From assembly GCA_023423995.1 (NCBI GenBank), contig JAFAEL010000252.1:1-36814 (forward strand): a DNA stretch of 36,814 bases, in the 5' to 3' direction. Position numbers and translations under genes: made by a program. This stretch comes from Pseudomonadota bacterium. GTDB lineage: Bacteria; Pseudomonadota; Alphaproteobacteria; Rhizobiales; Beijerinckiaceae. The notes beneath the pieces are model-generated. The model did no database searches. It was given only the letters and a program-made list of their open reading frames with translations, and had not been told where the DNA came from. This document shows positions 1-8,185 of this stretch, piece after piece. Position 1 is the first letter of the stretch. Every line of letters starts with the position of its first letter.

Positions 1-103
1 CCGCCGGAGAGATCATGAGAGCGCCCGCAAGGACGCTGCCGGTCGCAAAGCCGGCAGTTCCCAGGGCGTGGCCCAGACGGGAAATGCGGGCCTCGGGTTT
101 CAC
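1..103 (-). CDS. possible N-terminal fragment of a small membrane protein, running off the left edge
   Basis: On the minus strand a frame stays open from about 140 to the window edge. A GTG at 103-101 would give MKPEARISRLGHAL followed by a hydrophobic Ala/Gly/Val/Leu stretch that could be a signal anchor. The frame has moderate G/C at third positions. The only purine-rich stretch (GGAG) touches the GTG, so the start is weak, and the plus-strand frame over the same bases is also open. I do not recognise a family. It is kept only because the peptide looks like a real membrane N-terminus; it may be chance. Confidence 0.2.
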   Translation of the reverse strand, partial: MKPEARISRLGHALGTAGFATGSVLAGALMISPA

Positions 104-602
104 CTCCGATCGGCCGGGTTCACAGCCCTCCAGATGCGGCCCTACCCTGCCGTGAACGCGGTGCATACCTCTGAATCCCTGGAACAGTCCGAGATAGCCA
201 TCTGCGCCCGTCACGCAGAGAATTGGCGAACGAGCAGCAAGAAAGGCTGGGATTTCGGCTGTAGCAGAGGAAAGAGATTCCGCAAGCAATCAATGTGAAT
301 TTCTAGATACAACAGTTCTAAAGAAGGGACATTGAAGTTTGTATTCGTTCCAATTCAGTCCTAATTGGAATTTTTCCAATTCTTGTATTCTGACCAGGAG
401 ACTTACTCTTGGTTGCCGGCGGGGCTCGATGCAACCGCCCCCCAACAGGCCGCTACGCCGGCGGAAAAAACTGCGATCGCTCGCAAAGCCTCTCAACACG
501 GGCGAGAGACATCCCGGAGGGCAGCCCGCTCTCCGGGACAGTGGCAGGGATCGAGCCGCTACTCAGTTTGCGCGGTTTGAGGCGGATGGAGCCCGTCCTA
601 GA
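104..602. other. non-coding or unresolved stretch before the HExxH protein gene
   Basis: I see no convincing gene here. Several short open frames overlap on both strands with no family resemblance and no good ribosome binding site. The stretch around 290-400 is clearly richer in A and T than the rest of the window and holds a cluster of inverted and direct repeats, listed separately. The open frame of the next gene runs upstream to 339, but residues before about 603 are Arg/Pro-rich and look like read-through of non-coding GC-rich DNA. Confidence 0.5.
348..381. repeat. three copies of an 8-base palindromic arm in an AT-rich patch
   Basis: TTCCAATT at 348-355 is followed after 7 bases by AATTGGAA at 363-370, and after 3 more bases by TTCCAATT at 374-381. 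The middle arm can therefore pair perfectly with either neighbour, giving a 7-base or a 3-base loop. The word TTGTATTC flanks the array on both sides (339-346 and 383-390). This may be a cluster of operator sites, alternative RNA hairpins, or the remnant of a mobile-element end. It lies 222 bases before the first plausible start of the HExxH protein gene. Confidence 0.6.
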
Positions 603-1229
603 ATGATGCTCTCACCTTCGCGAGGCCGGCACATGGGCGACGTGAAGACCGCAGCAGAGCCGGAGATCATCCCCTGGCCCGACCGGATCCGTCGAGGCGG
701 CGAGTTGAAGGTCTTTCCCGGCCCGGGTTTCGGCGGAAGCGTATGGGGTACGGACCTCGACCGGGCGATCGCAGCAATCAACCAGCTCCTGAAGGACAAG
801 AGCGTGGCTCTCGTCTTCCGGAAATCCGATACCGAGGCGGGCAGCCAGATTACGGCCGAGACCATGCCCGGGACCGGCGTGCACGGCAGCGCCGTGCTGT
901 CACTGGTCGGCTCGGGTGACCGGGAACGCCTCGGTTCGCTGAAGCTGCGCGTACCGGCCACCCCTCAGATCAACGGAGTCGACGTCGGCGCCCCCGTGCG
1001 GCTCCACATCCTGGTGCATGAGCTGATCCATTGCATCGGCCTGACGAACTCCGCCCATAGCCAGGACGACGTGTTCATCGGAAAGCTCGTGATCGCTGTG
1101 GGTGGAACCGTGAACGGAAAAACCCTCCCGGCGGACGGCAGCGGCTCCGTCCCGCCCCTGAAGCTCGGCGCCAAGACGCTCACGAACATCAAGAGGGCCT
1201 GGGAACTCCCCACCGCCGCGAAGCCCTGA
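603..1229 (+). CDS. putative zinc metalloprotease (HExxHxxGL, metzincin-like)
   Basis: This encodes about 208 residues from ATG 603, or 198 from ATG 633, which has a weak AGG 7 bases upstream. The recognisable feature is HELIHCIGLTNSAH: an HExxH zinc-binding helix (His129, Glu130 and His133 counted from 633) followed by Gly-Leu and a further His. Metzincins and matrixins have HExxHxxGxxH. Here the position expected for the third ligand is Asn, and the next His is three residues later, so this is either a divergent member or a different third-ligand geometry. No signal peptide is visible from either start. The middle region (about 30-110) resembles the beta-rich N-terminal lobe of such peptidases only in general character. 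It stands alone, with no partner or inhibitor gene nearby. Peptidase activity is inferred from the motif. Confidence 0.6.
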   Translation: MMLSPSRGRHMGDVKTAAEPEIIPWPDRIRRGGELKVFPGPGFGGSVWGTDLDRAIAAINQLLKDKSVALVFRKSDTEAGSQITAETMPGTGVHGSAVLSLVGSGDRERLGSLKLRVPATPQINGVDVGAPVRLHILVHELIHCIGLTNSAHSQDDVFIGKLVIAVGGTVNGKTLPADGSGSVPPLKLGAKTLTNIKRAWELPTAAKP

Positions 1230-1463
1230 GCAGAAGCTTTCCGCGCTCGCCGCCTCGGCTGCTCATCAGCAAGACCCGCCTGGACAACGAACCCGCGGAG
1301 GCGACAGGCGTGCCTGCGTCATCCTGCGGGTCCCGCCCGGCTCCGCTCGGCCCGGAAGCCCTGGCCCGGCGAGCGCGGACTGGGTAAGCCAGCCGGCGAA
1401 GCCGCGGGCGGGTCGGGCGCGTAGGGACGCGTTGCGCAACCCCGCTCCGGGAAGGAAGAGATC

Positions 1464-2627
1464 GTGGGTCAACTCGGAACGCCATCTTTCGGGCGCAGCA
1501 AGCTGTTCGCCATCCCTGAGGATGTCACCTACCTGAACAGCGCCGGCGTCTCGCCGATCCCGGTGCCGGTCCGGGCGGCCGGCGATGCGGGCGTCGCCCG
1601 CAAGGTCGAGCCCTGGAAGCTGTCCCGCGCGAGCTTCTACGACATCGTCGAGGAGGCGCGCGCCGCTGCGGCCGCCCTGATCGGGGCGCAGCCGGGCGAC
1701 ATCGCGATCGTGGGATCGGCGAGCTACGGAATTGCCACCGCTTGCCGCAACCTTTCACTGCCAGCCGGGACGGCCGTGGTCACGCTGGCTGAGGAACACC
1801 CCTCCCCCGTCTATGCCTGGCTTCGGGCGGCCGAGGAGAACGGCGCAATCCATGACGAACTCGCCCGCCCGGCCGATCACGACTGGACGGCCGCGATTCT
1901 CGAGCGCCTCGCTGACCCGACCCGGCCGCGCGTATCCGTCCTCTCCCTCACGCCGCTCCACTGGAACGATGGCGGGCTCGTCGATCTCCCAGCGATCCGG
2001 AAGGCCGCCGACTGGGTGGGCGCCGCGCTTGTCGTCGACGGCACACAAGCCGTGGGAGCGCAGCCCTTCTCCGTCCACGAGGTCCGGCCGGATTTCCTGG
2101 TGTTCCCGACCTACAAGTGGCTGCTCGGCCCCTACGGCCTCGCCTTCCTGTACGCCGATCCCGAGCGCCAGGCGGGCATTCCGCTCGAGGAGCATACCTT
2201 CTCTCGGCTGGGCGCCGACCAGATCACCAATCATTACGCGCGCGAGTTGCGGTTCATGGAGGGGTCTCGTCGCTACGACATGGGCGAGCGGAGCAACTTC
2301 GTAACCCTGCCGATGGCGGTCGCCGGGATGCGGCTCATCGAGGCCTTCGGCCCGGCCAAGATCGAGGCGCATCTGCAGCCCCTCGCCGCCCGGATCGTCG
2401 AAGGCGCGGCCGCCCTCGGCTTCACGGCGCCTCCTCCCGGCAGGCGTGCCGCCCACCTGATCGGCCTGCGGCGCGAGGGCATGGACGCTGCCGCCGTCGT
2501 CGGCGGCCTCGCCGAGCGGGGCATCCATGTCGCGGCCCGCAACGGGGCGATCCGCGTGTCGCCCCACCTCTACAACGACGCGGCCGACATCGAGCGCTTC
2601 CTCGGGGCGCTCGCCGAACTCGCCTGA
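1464..2627 (+). CDS. class V aminotransferase-fold PLP-dependent enzyme
   Basis: A 387-residue enzyme of the cysteine desulfurase / class V aminotransferase group. The cofactor lysine is Lys218 in FPTYKWLLGP. Asp192 and Gln195 in VDGTQAVG are the residues that normally hold the pyridine nitrogen and ring. The N-terminus YLNSAGVSPIP is typical of the family. The GTG start at 1464 follows a strong purine-rich site (GGAAGGAAGAG) 3 bases upstream. It lacks the Cys-bearing loop of NifS/IscS, so desulfurase activity is unlikely; aminotransferase, racemase or C-S lyase chemistry is possible. It faces the amino-acid importer operon, and its last 58 bases overlap the 3' end of the fused permease gene on the other strand. 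The 234 bases upstream hold no gene that I can see. Confidence 0.85.
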   Translation: MGQLGTPSFGRSKLFAIPEDVTYLNSAGVSPIPVPVRAAGDAGVARKVEPWKLSRASFYDIVEEARAAAAALIGAQPGDIAIVGSASYGIATACRNLSLPAGTAVVTLAEEHPSPVYAWLRAAEENGAIHDELARPADHDWTAAILERLADPTRPRVSVLSLTPLHWNDGGLVDLPAIRKAADWVGAALVVDGTQAVGAQPFSVHEVRPDFLVFPTYKWLLGPYGLAFLYADPERQAGIPLEEHTFSRLGADQITNHYARELRFMEGSRRYDMGERSNFVTLPMAVAGMRLIEAFGPAKIEAHLQPLAARIVEGAAALGFTAPPPGRRAAHLIGLRREGMDAAAVVGGLAERGIHVAARNGAIRVSPHLYNDAADIERFLGALAELA

Positions 2628-4597
2628 CGCTCGAGCCGGCGAGCAAAGCGCGCGATCGGAAAGCAGATCGAGAAGTAGGTCGCAGCAAGCAGGAGGTAGA
2701 GCTCCGGCGCGTAGCGCATCCAGCTCGGATCGGCCATCGCGGCCTTGGCGGCGCCCGTCACGTCGAAGATGCCGACGATGACCACGAGCGACGTGTCCTT
2801 GATGGCGCCGACATAGACGTTCACGGCCGCCGGCGTCGCGATGCGCAGCGCCTGCGGCAGCACGACGAGGAGGAAGGTTGCCTGCCGGGATAGGCCCAGC
2901 GCCCTCGCGCCTTCCCGTTGCCCGGGCGGAACGGATCGCAGCGCCCCGCGCAGCACCTCGGCGAGGTTCACGGTCGCCAGCAGCGCGACGGCCGCGAAAG
3001 CGCGCAGCAGCTTCGGCACCTCGGTGCCCGCGGGGAGGAGTTGCGGCAGCAGCAGGTCGGCCGCGAGCAGGAGCGCGACGAGCGGCACGCTGCGGAACAG
3101 CTCGATCGCGCCGCGTGCGGGGAACGCAAGCCAGGCGGAGCCGGACATGCGCGCCAGCGCCAGCGGAACCGCCGCGGCCGATGCCGCGACCACCACCGAA
3201 GCGGCGAGCGCGATCGTGAGCGAGAGGCCGCCCCACTGGCTGCTCGGGATAGCGCGGAGCCCGGCGCCGCCTCCCAGCAGCCAGAGCGGAACCGCAAGGC
3301 CACCGACGACGAGCGCCAATCCGCGACGAAGCGACCACCGTCCTCCCGCCATGGCGGCGAGTGCAGCCGCGACCACGAACCCGGCCGCGAGGGCCGCCCG
3401 CCAAGTCTCACCGGCTGGATAAAGGCCGAAGAGCAGGAGCCGCGCCTTCTCGGGCACCACGGCCCAGCAGGCCCCTGCCGCGGCCGCGCAGGCGCTCGCC
3501 TGCCCCGTCCAGGCGGCATCGAGCACGCCCCACCGGAGCGCCTCCCACAGCAGCGGGGCGGCGAGCGCGAGCAGCGCAAGGCCGAAGGCGATCTCCCCGA
3601 TGGAGATCGGGCCTCGCCCCGAGACGCGGCCGGGCTCCACGGTGAGGGCGGCCCCGGGCCTGCGGGCGAGCCTGTCGATCACCGCCCCGAGGGCGGCGTT
3701 GATCGCGAGGAAGACGATCGCGGTCAGGACCAGCCCCTCAAGAGCGCGGCCGTTCCGGTTGACCACGGTCGCGAGCGTGCCGACGAAATCCGGGAAGCCG
3801 ATGGCGACGGCGAGCGAGGTATTCTTCAGGAGGGCGAGAACCTGGACTGCCACTGAGGGCAGCGCGAAGCCGAGCGCCTGCGGCAGCACGACCTTCCGAA
3901 ACGCCAGCACCCGCCCGAGCGACAGGGCACGGGCCGCATCGTGCTGGCCGGCCGGAACGGCCCTGATGCCGGCGCGGAAGATCTCCGCGAGGTAGCAGCC
4001 GTGGAAGAGAGCCAGCCCACCCGCCAGGACCGTCATTTCCGGGGAGAGCGCCAGCCCGCCCGAGATGTTGAAGCCGCCAAGGCGCGGCCAGTCGATTCCG
4101 CCCTCGGCGAACCAGGGGAGAAACAGACCGCGATTGCACAGGAGAACGCCGGGCAGGATCTCCAGCGCCTCACGGGGTCCCGGCAGCGCCTGGGTGACGA
4201 TCGCGTACCAGAGAAAGAGCTGGAGGAGGACCGGCGTGTTCCGGATCGCTTCGACGATCCCCGTCGCGCACCAGGCGAGCGGCCGGGCGGGCGCCTCGCG
4301 CCCGAGCGCCAGCGCGATCCCGATTGGGATGGCGAGGCTCACGGCGATCGACGCCGCCAGCAGCGTGTTCAGCACCCCGGCGAGCAGGACCCGCCAGACC
4401 GGATCCGCGGGCCCGACCGGGACCAGGGATTCCGCGATCTGGAACCCGGCCTGCTGCCAGAGGAAGTCGAGCCGCAGGGCGGGAAGCGCAAGCTCGCGCC
4501 CGCCGGTCAGCACATAGGCGGTGGCGAGCGCCGCTCCCAGCGCCCCGAATGCGACCGCCAACCCACGCGGTCGCGCCGGGACGGCCCAGGAGATCAT
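2570..4597 (-). CDS. aapQ-aapM: general L-amino acid ABC importer, fused permease (AapQ and AapM in one chain)
   Basis: A 675-residue inner-membrane protein made of two ABC permease units. Residues 1-310 resemble AapQ, with an EAA cytoplasmic loop at about 221-240 (AARALSLG...VLPQ). Residues 330-660 resemble AapM, with the typical GACWA and YP.ETWR segments at about 375-400 and a second EAA loop at about 563-582 (GARALGLS...VLPQ). The linker is about 312-335. In Rhizobium the two permeases are separate genes of about 400 and 384 residues, so here they are fused and shortened. ATG 4597 overlaps the TGA of the binding-protein gene (ATGA), which argues for translational coupling. The C-terminal tail after LERQ is poorly conserved and runs into the convergent PLP-enzyme gene. 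No aapP-type ATPase follows. Confidence 0.88.
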   Translation of the reverse strand: MISWAVPARPRGLAVAFGALGAALATAYVLTGGRELALPALRLDFLWQQAGFQIAESLVPVGPADPVWRVLLAGVLNTLLAASIAVSLAIPIGIALALGREAPARPLAWCATGIVEAIRNTPVLLQLFLWYAIVTQALPGPREALEILPGVLLCNRGLFLPWFAEGGIDWPRLGGFNISGGLALSPEMTVLAGGLALFHGCYLAEIFRAGIRAVPAGQHDAARALSLGRVLAFRKVVLPQALGFALPSVAVQVLALLKNTSLAVAIGFPDFVGTLATVVNRNGRALEGLVLTAIVFLAINAALGAVIDRLARRPGAALTVEPGRVSGRGPISIGEIAFGLALLALAAPLLWEALRWGVLDAAWTGQASACAAAAGACWAVVPEKARLLLFGLYPAGETWRAALAAGFVVAAALAAMAGGRWSLRRGLALVVGGLAVPLWLLGGGAGLRAIPSSQWGGLSLTIALAASVVVAASAAAVPLALARMSGSAWLAFPARGAIELFRSVPLVALLLAADLLLPQLLPAGTEVPKLLRAFAAVALLATVNLAEVLRGALRSVPPGQREGARALGLSRQATFLLVVLPQALRIATPAAVNVYVGAIKDTSLVVIVGIFDVTGAAKAAMADPSWMRYAPELYLLLAATYFSICFPIARFARRLERQASSASAPRKRSMSAASL

Positions 4598-5622
4598 TGG
4601 AAGGGGGGTGCGTAGATCAACCCGCCCTTCGACCAGAGCGCGTTCTGGCCGCGCTCCAGCCCGAGCTTCGTGGCGGGGCCGAGGTTGCGGTCGAAGATCT
4701 CGCCGTAATTGCCGACGGAGGCGATGACCCGCGCGCCCCAGGCCTCGTCGAGGCCAAAGGCCTTGCCGATACCGGGCGAGACGCCGAGCAGCCGCTGGAT
4801 GGACGGGTTCTTCGACTGCTTCTGCGCCTCGACGTTCTGGCTGGTGAGGCCGAGTTCTTCCGCCTCGATCAGGAGGTTGAGCGTCCAGCGCGCGATCGCG
4901 AACCATTGCGGGTCATCGGCGCGCACGACCGGCGAGAGGGGAGACTTCGTGATGCGCTCCGGCAGGATGACGAAATCGTCGATCTTCGGGGCCCGGACGG
5001 CGCGGCTCGCCGACAGCGTGGAGGCGTCCGAGAGGTACACGTCACAACGCCCGGCATAGAACGCCGACTCGAGCTCCGGCAGGCTCTCGATGACGACCGA
5101 CTTGAACTTGAGATTGTTGGCCGAGAAGTAGTCGACGAGGTTCTGCTCGTTCACGGTGCCCGGCTGCACGCAGACCGTGGCCCCGTCGAGCTGGCGTGCG
5201 CTCGTCACGCCGAGCTTCTTGGGCACCATGAAGGCCTGCCCGTCGTAGAAGATCGTCCCGACGAACGAGAGATTGAGGGAGGCGTCCCGGGTGGAGGTCC
5301 AGGTCGTGTTGCGCGACAGGACATCGATCTCGCCGTTCTGCAGCACGGCGAAGCGCTGCGCGGAGCTGACCGGCACATACCGGACCTTCCCGGCGTCGCC
5401 GATGACCGCCGCGGCAAGCGCCTTGCAGTAATCGACATCGAGGCCGGCCCAGCGGCCGTTCGAATCCGGGAGGGACAATCCGGCCGAGCCCTGGCTGACC
5501 CCGCAGACGAGCTCGCCCCGAGCCTTGATCTTGTCGACCGTCGGGCCGGCAGAGGCGCCGGCGGCAGCAAGCATCGCGAAGGCAGCGGAAAAGGCCGCCG
5601 CGACCGATCGGGTGGAGATCAT
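4594..5622 (-). CDS. aapJ: general L-amino acid ABC importer, periplasmic binding protein (AapJ)
   Basis: A 342-residue periplasmic solute-binding protein, close to the usual AapJ length. It has a signal peptide of about 25 residues ending ASAGP. After it comes the AapJ/BztA pattern: VDKIKARGELVCGVSQG, GLDVDYCKALAAAV, RNTTWTSTRDASLNLSF and the C-terminal NYGEIFDRNLG. The ATG is preceded by GGAAAGACG. It delivers amino acids to the fused permease encoded just downstream with overlapping codons. A possible promoter on the minus strand reads TTGATA (5690-5685), 18 bases, then GATACG (5666-5661); the match is modest. The ATPase must come from elsewhere; the only one in the window is at 20531-21268, in a different operon. 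Confidence 0.9.
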   Translation of the reverse strand: MISTRSVAAAFSAAFAMLAAAGASAGPTVDKIKARGELVCGVSQGSAGLSLPDSNGRWAGLDVDYCKALAAAVIGDAGKVRYVPVSSAQRFAVLQNGEIDVLSRNTTWTSTRDASLNLSFVGTIFYDGQAFMVPKKLGVTSARQLDGATVCVQPGTVNEQNLVDYFSANNLKFKSVVIESLPELESAFYAGRCDVYLSDASTLSASRAVRAPKIDDFVILPERITKSPLSPVVRADDPQWFAIARWTLNLLIEAEELGLTSQNVEAQKQSKNPSIQRLLGVSPGIGKAFGLDEAWGARVIASVGNYGEIFDRNLGPATKLGLERGQNALWSKGGLIYAPPFQ

Positions 5623-5854
5623 CGTCTTTCCAGGTGGGGGAGCTTGAGGAGTGAGGTGGGCGTATCGTTTCGCGCCGACCTCTATATCAAATGATAATCA
5701 CCCGGATAGCCTGGAGGCATGCGCGGCGACACGGTTTGACAGCGCGTCGTGCCACTCGGAAGCTTGCGCCATGCGTCCGCACGCCACGCGTTGCCCCCAC
5801 CGGCGCCAAGGCATGTGGGCCCGACTGGCCTCCACTCCGTCGCGGGGTGGGCAG

Positions 5855-6850
5855 CTAGCGCGGCTGGAGCGCGAAGACTGCGAAGAGCCGCCGTGGATCC
5901 GTGAACATCCTGGCCCCGGGCCAACCCGCACGAGCTGCCAGCGCCTCGAAGCGAGCGGTCGTATACTTGTAGCTGCTCTCGGTGTGGATGCTCTCTCCCG
6001 CAGCGAAATGGATGGGCTGCCCGCAAACCTGCGCGGATTGTGCGCGGCGGCTCACGAGATGCATTTCGATCCGACTCAGCCGGGCGTTGTAGAAGGCACG
6101 ATGCGAGAAGCCGTCCAGGTCGAAATCGGCGCCGAGTTCGCGATTGATCCTCCGGAGCATGTTGAGGTTGAACCGTGCGGTCACTCCCTGGGCGTCGTCG
6201 TAGGCCGCCTCGAGCACCGCGACGTCCTTTACGAGGTCGACGCCCACGATGAGCTGGGCCTCGGGCCCGAGGAGATCCCGGAAATGGGCGAGGAGCAGTC
6301 CGGCATCGTCAGGCTCGAAGTTGCCGATCGTCGAGCCGGGAAAGAAGCCGATGAGCGGCCCCTGGTCGATCCCTGCCGGCAGCGGGAAGGGTTTTGAGAA
6401 ATCGGCTTCCACCGGCAGCACGCGGAGATCAGGGTAATCCGCCCGAAGGCGCTCCGCCTCCACGCCCAGGAACTCGGCCGAGACGTCCACCGGGACGTAT
6501 GCCGAGAGCCGCGGGAGGTGCGGCAGCAAGCGGCGAAACTTCTCGGTCGACCCGCTGCCGAATTCCACGAGCGCAGCGCCTGACGGGCATAGGGAGCCGA
6601 TCTCCGGGCCGGAGGCGTCCAGGATCCCGAGCTCCGTGCGGGTCGGGTAGTATTCCGGCAGCCTCGTGATCTCCTCGAAGAGGCGCGAGCCCTCGAGATC
6701 GTAGAAATACTTGGCCGGCAGCGTCTTGGGTTGCCGCCCGAGGCCGTCCAGCACGTCAGCCAAGAAAGCCGGGTTCGCGCCAGCGCTGCCTCGAGAGAGA
6801 GGTTTGAGCTCGAACCCCGCTGTCACCCTCGCCCTGCCGCTATGCGCCAT
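5855..6850 (-). CDS. egtD: L-histidine N-alpha-methyltransferase, ergothioneine biosynthesis (EgtD)
   Basis: A 331-residue SAM-dependent methyltransferase that makes hercynine by trimethylating histidine. Family marks are KYFYD..GS.LFE.IT.LPEYYPTRTE at about 47-73, the SAM-binding segment LVEFGSGSTEK (94-104), FFPGSTIGNFEP, and the C-terminal half with FN.NML.RIN.ELGADFD and H.ESSYKY. The frame is open further upstream, but that part is a shadow of egtB. ATG 6850 gives the family length and overlaps the 3' end of egtB by 11 bases, so the two are translated from one message. The product feeds EgtB. Length and motifs are complete. Confidence 0.93.
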   Translation of the reverse strand: MAHSGRARVTAGFELKPLSRGSAGANPAFLADVLDGLGRQPKTLPAKYFYDLEGSRLFEEITRLPEYYPTRTELGILDASGPEIGSLCPSGAALVEFGSGSTEKFRRLLPHLPRLSAYVPVDVSAEFLGVEAERLRADYPDLRVLPVEADFSKPFPLPAGIDQGPLIGFFPGSTIGNFEPDDAGLLLAHFRDLLGPEAQLIVGVDLVKDVAVLEAAYDDAQGVTARFNLNMLRRINRELGADFDLDGFSHRAFYNARLSRIEMHLVSRRAQSAQVCGQPIHFAAGESIHTESSYKYTTARFEALAARAGWPGARMFTDPRRLFAVFALQPR

Positions 6851-8054
6851 CGTCCGCGAGCCGCAGGCCCGTGAACTGCCAACGCTGGCCCGGCTGGAAG
6901 AAGTTCCGGTACGTAATGCGACTATGACCGGCGGGCGTCGCCAGGGAGGAGCCCCGGAGCACCATCTGGTTCGACATGAACTTGCCGTTGTACTCGCCAA
7001 GGGCTCCTTCGACCGGCCTGTACCCCGGATAGGCGACATAGGGGCTGCGCGTCCATTGCCAGACGATCCCGAAGGCATCCTCCAGCTCGCCTTTCCGCGC
7101 AGCGGCTTCCCATTCGAACTCGCTCGGCAGGACCTTGCCGGACCAGCGCGCGAAGGCATCGGCTTCGTAGAAGCTCACGTGGCTCACCGGCGCGTCGGGA
7201 TCGATCGGGCGCAGTCCGCCCAGCGTCATCTGGCGCCAGGCGCCACCCTCGTTCTGCCAATACCCGGGCGCCTGCCACGACTGCGCCTGGGCGGTTGCCC
7301 ACCCGTCCGAGAGCCACAGCTCCGGCCGCGCATAGGCGTCGTCCTCCATGAAGGCGAGCCAGTCGCCGTTGGTCACGAGCCGGCGCGACAGCTTCACGTC
7401 ATGGACGAGAACGTCATGCGCCGGCCCCTCGTTGTCGAAGAAGAAGCCTTCGCCCTCGTGCCCGATCGGATAGATGCCGCGAGGCAACGCGACCTCGCCG
7501 CCCTTCGCCGAGGCGCGCGGCGCCACCCAGTCAGGATCATAGGCCGGGAGGAGCGGATTCTGCGCAAAGGCGTGCAGGATGTCCGTCAGGATGAGTTCCT
7601 GGTGCTGCTGCTCGTGATTGAGCCCGATCTCGAGGATTTCCTCGACTTCTGGATCGGCAGCCGCGCCGGCCAAGAGTTGCTCCAGCCCCGCATCGACATG
7701 CGCGCGGTAGCGCCGGACGTCCTCGGTGCTCGGCCTGGTGATCAGGCCGCGCTGGAAGCGGGCGTGCCGCGGGCCGGCCGCGACGTAGTAGGAGTTGAAC
7801 AGGAAGGCGAAGCGTTCGTCGAAGGGCCGATAGCCGGCCAGCCGGGGGCGAAGCAGGAACTGTTCGAAGAACCAGCTCGTATGGGCGCGGTGCCACTTGG
7901 TCGGGCTCGCATCCGGCATCGACTGGACGGTCTGGTCCTCCGCCGAAAGCCTGGCGGCAAGTTGCTCGGTCGCGGCCCGCACGTCTCGGCAGCGCGCCGC
8001 TACATTCCCCCGGGCGGCCCCGACCGTCGCCGGTCGTACAATCTCCATGAGCAT
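6840..8054 (-). CDS. egtB: ergothioneine biosynthesis sulfoxide synthase (EgtB)
   Basis: About 404 residues from ATG 8054, which follows GGGGA at a usable distance; a second ATG lies at 8048. EgtB is a non-haem iron enzyme that joins a thiol donor to hercynine with O2. The N-terminal DinB-like half supplies the iron ligands: His55 in KWHRAHTSWF and His147/His151 in LNHEQQHQE. The C-terminal half is an FGE-sulfatase (SUMF1) domain with GHEG..FFFDNE.P.H, PVSHVSFYEADAFARW, LPSEFEWEAAAR, WQWT.SPY and the closing QRWQFTGLRLA. It is the first gene of an egtB-egtD pair. No egtA, egtC or egtE is in the window, so the thiol donor (gamma-Glu-Cys or Cys) cannot be deduced. Confidence 0.92.
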   Translation of the reverse strand: MLMEIVRPATVGAARGNVAARCRDVRAATEQLAARLSAEDQTVQSMPDASPTKWHRAHTSWFFEQFLLRPRLAGYRPFDERFAFLFNSYYVAAGPRHARFQRGLITRPSTEDVRRYRAHVDAGLEQLLAGAAADPEVEEILEIGLNHEQQHQELILTDILHAFAQNPLLPAYDPDWVAPRASAKGGEVALPRGIYPIGHEGEGFFFDNEGPAHDVLVHDVKLSRRLVTNGDWLAFMEDDAYARPELWLSDGWATAQAQSWQAPGYWQNEGGAWRQMTLGGLRPIDPDAPVSHVSFYEADAFARWSGKVLPSEFEWEAAARKGELEDAFGIVWQWTRSPYVAYPGYRPVEGALGEYNGKFMSNQMVLRGSSLATPAGHSRITYRNFFQPGQRWQFTGLRLADDGA

Positions 8055-8148
8055 GGCCTGGTCCCCGCACGCGGACGCTCGAGAGGGCGTCGAAAGGATG
8101 CGCGAGGATGAGCACCAATGCGGCCGTAGGATGGCCTGCGTTCTGCGC

Positions 8149-8170
8149 CTGATGCAGGGCTCTGCATCGG
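8149..8170. other. stem-loop upstream of egtB
   Basis: GATGCAG at 8151-8157 pairs perfectly with CTGCATC at 8162-8168 around a 4-base loop, and the stem can be extended outward by a T-G and a C-G pair. It lies about 95 bases upstream of the egtB start and 15 bases from a second, longer stem-loop. It could belong to the egtB leader or act with its neighbour in ending the cupin transcript. Confidence 0.45.
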
Positions 8171-8185
8171 CCGACCCAACCATTC

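Noticed and set aside
68..298. 76-residue plus-strand open frame at the left edge
   Set aside because: No recognisable motif, ordinary composition for chance, no convincing ribosome binding site, and it ends in the AT-rich non-coding patch.
1464..2627. Considered the class V PLP enzyme as EgtE for the nearby ergothioneine genes
   Set aside because: It is separated from egtB-egtD by the importer operon, on the other strand, and faces the importer; nothing specific in the sequence points to hercynylcysteine sulfoxide lyase activity.
1755..3404. 549-residue open frame on the minus strand
   Set aside because: It is antisense to the PLP-enzyme gene and overlaps the fused permease; the peptide is an Arg/Gly/Ala-rich shadow with no family pattern, as expected in GC-rich DNA.
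5685..5700. Fur-box-like core TGATAATCA upstream of aapJ
   Set aside because: Only the central nine bases fit and the flanks do not; alphaproteobacterial iron regulators use other sites. It is more simply part of an AT-rich promoter.
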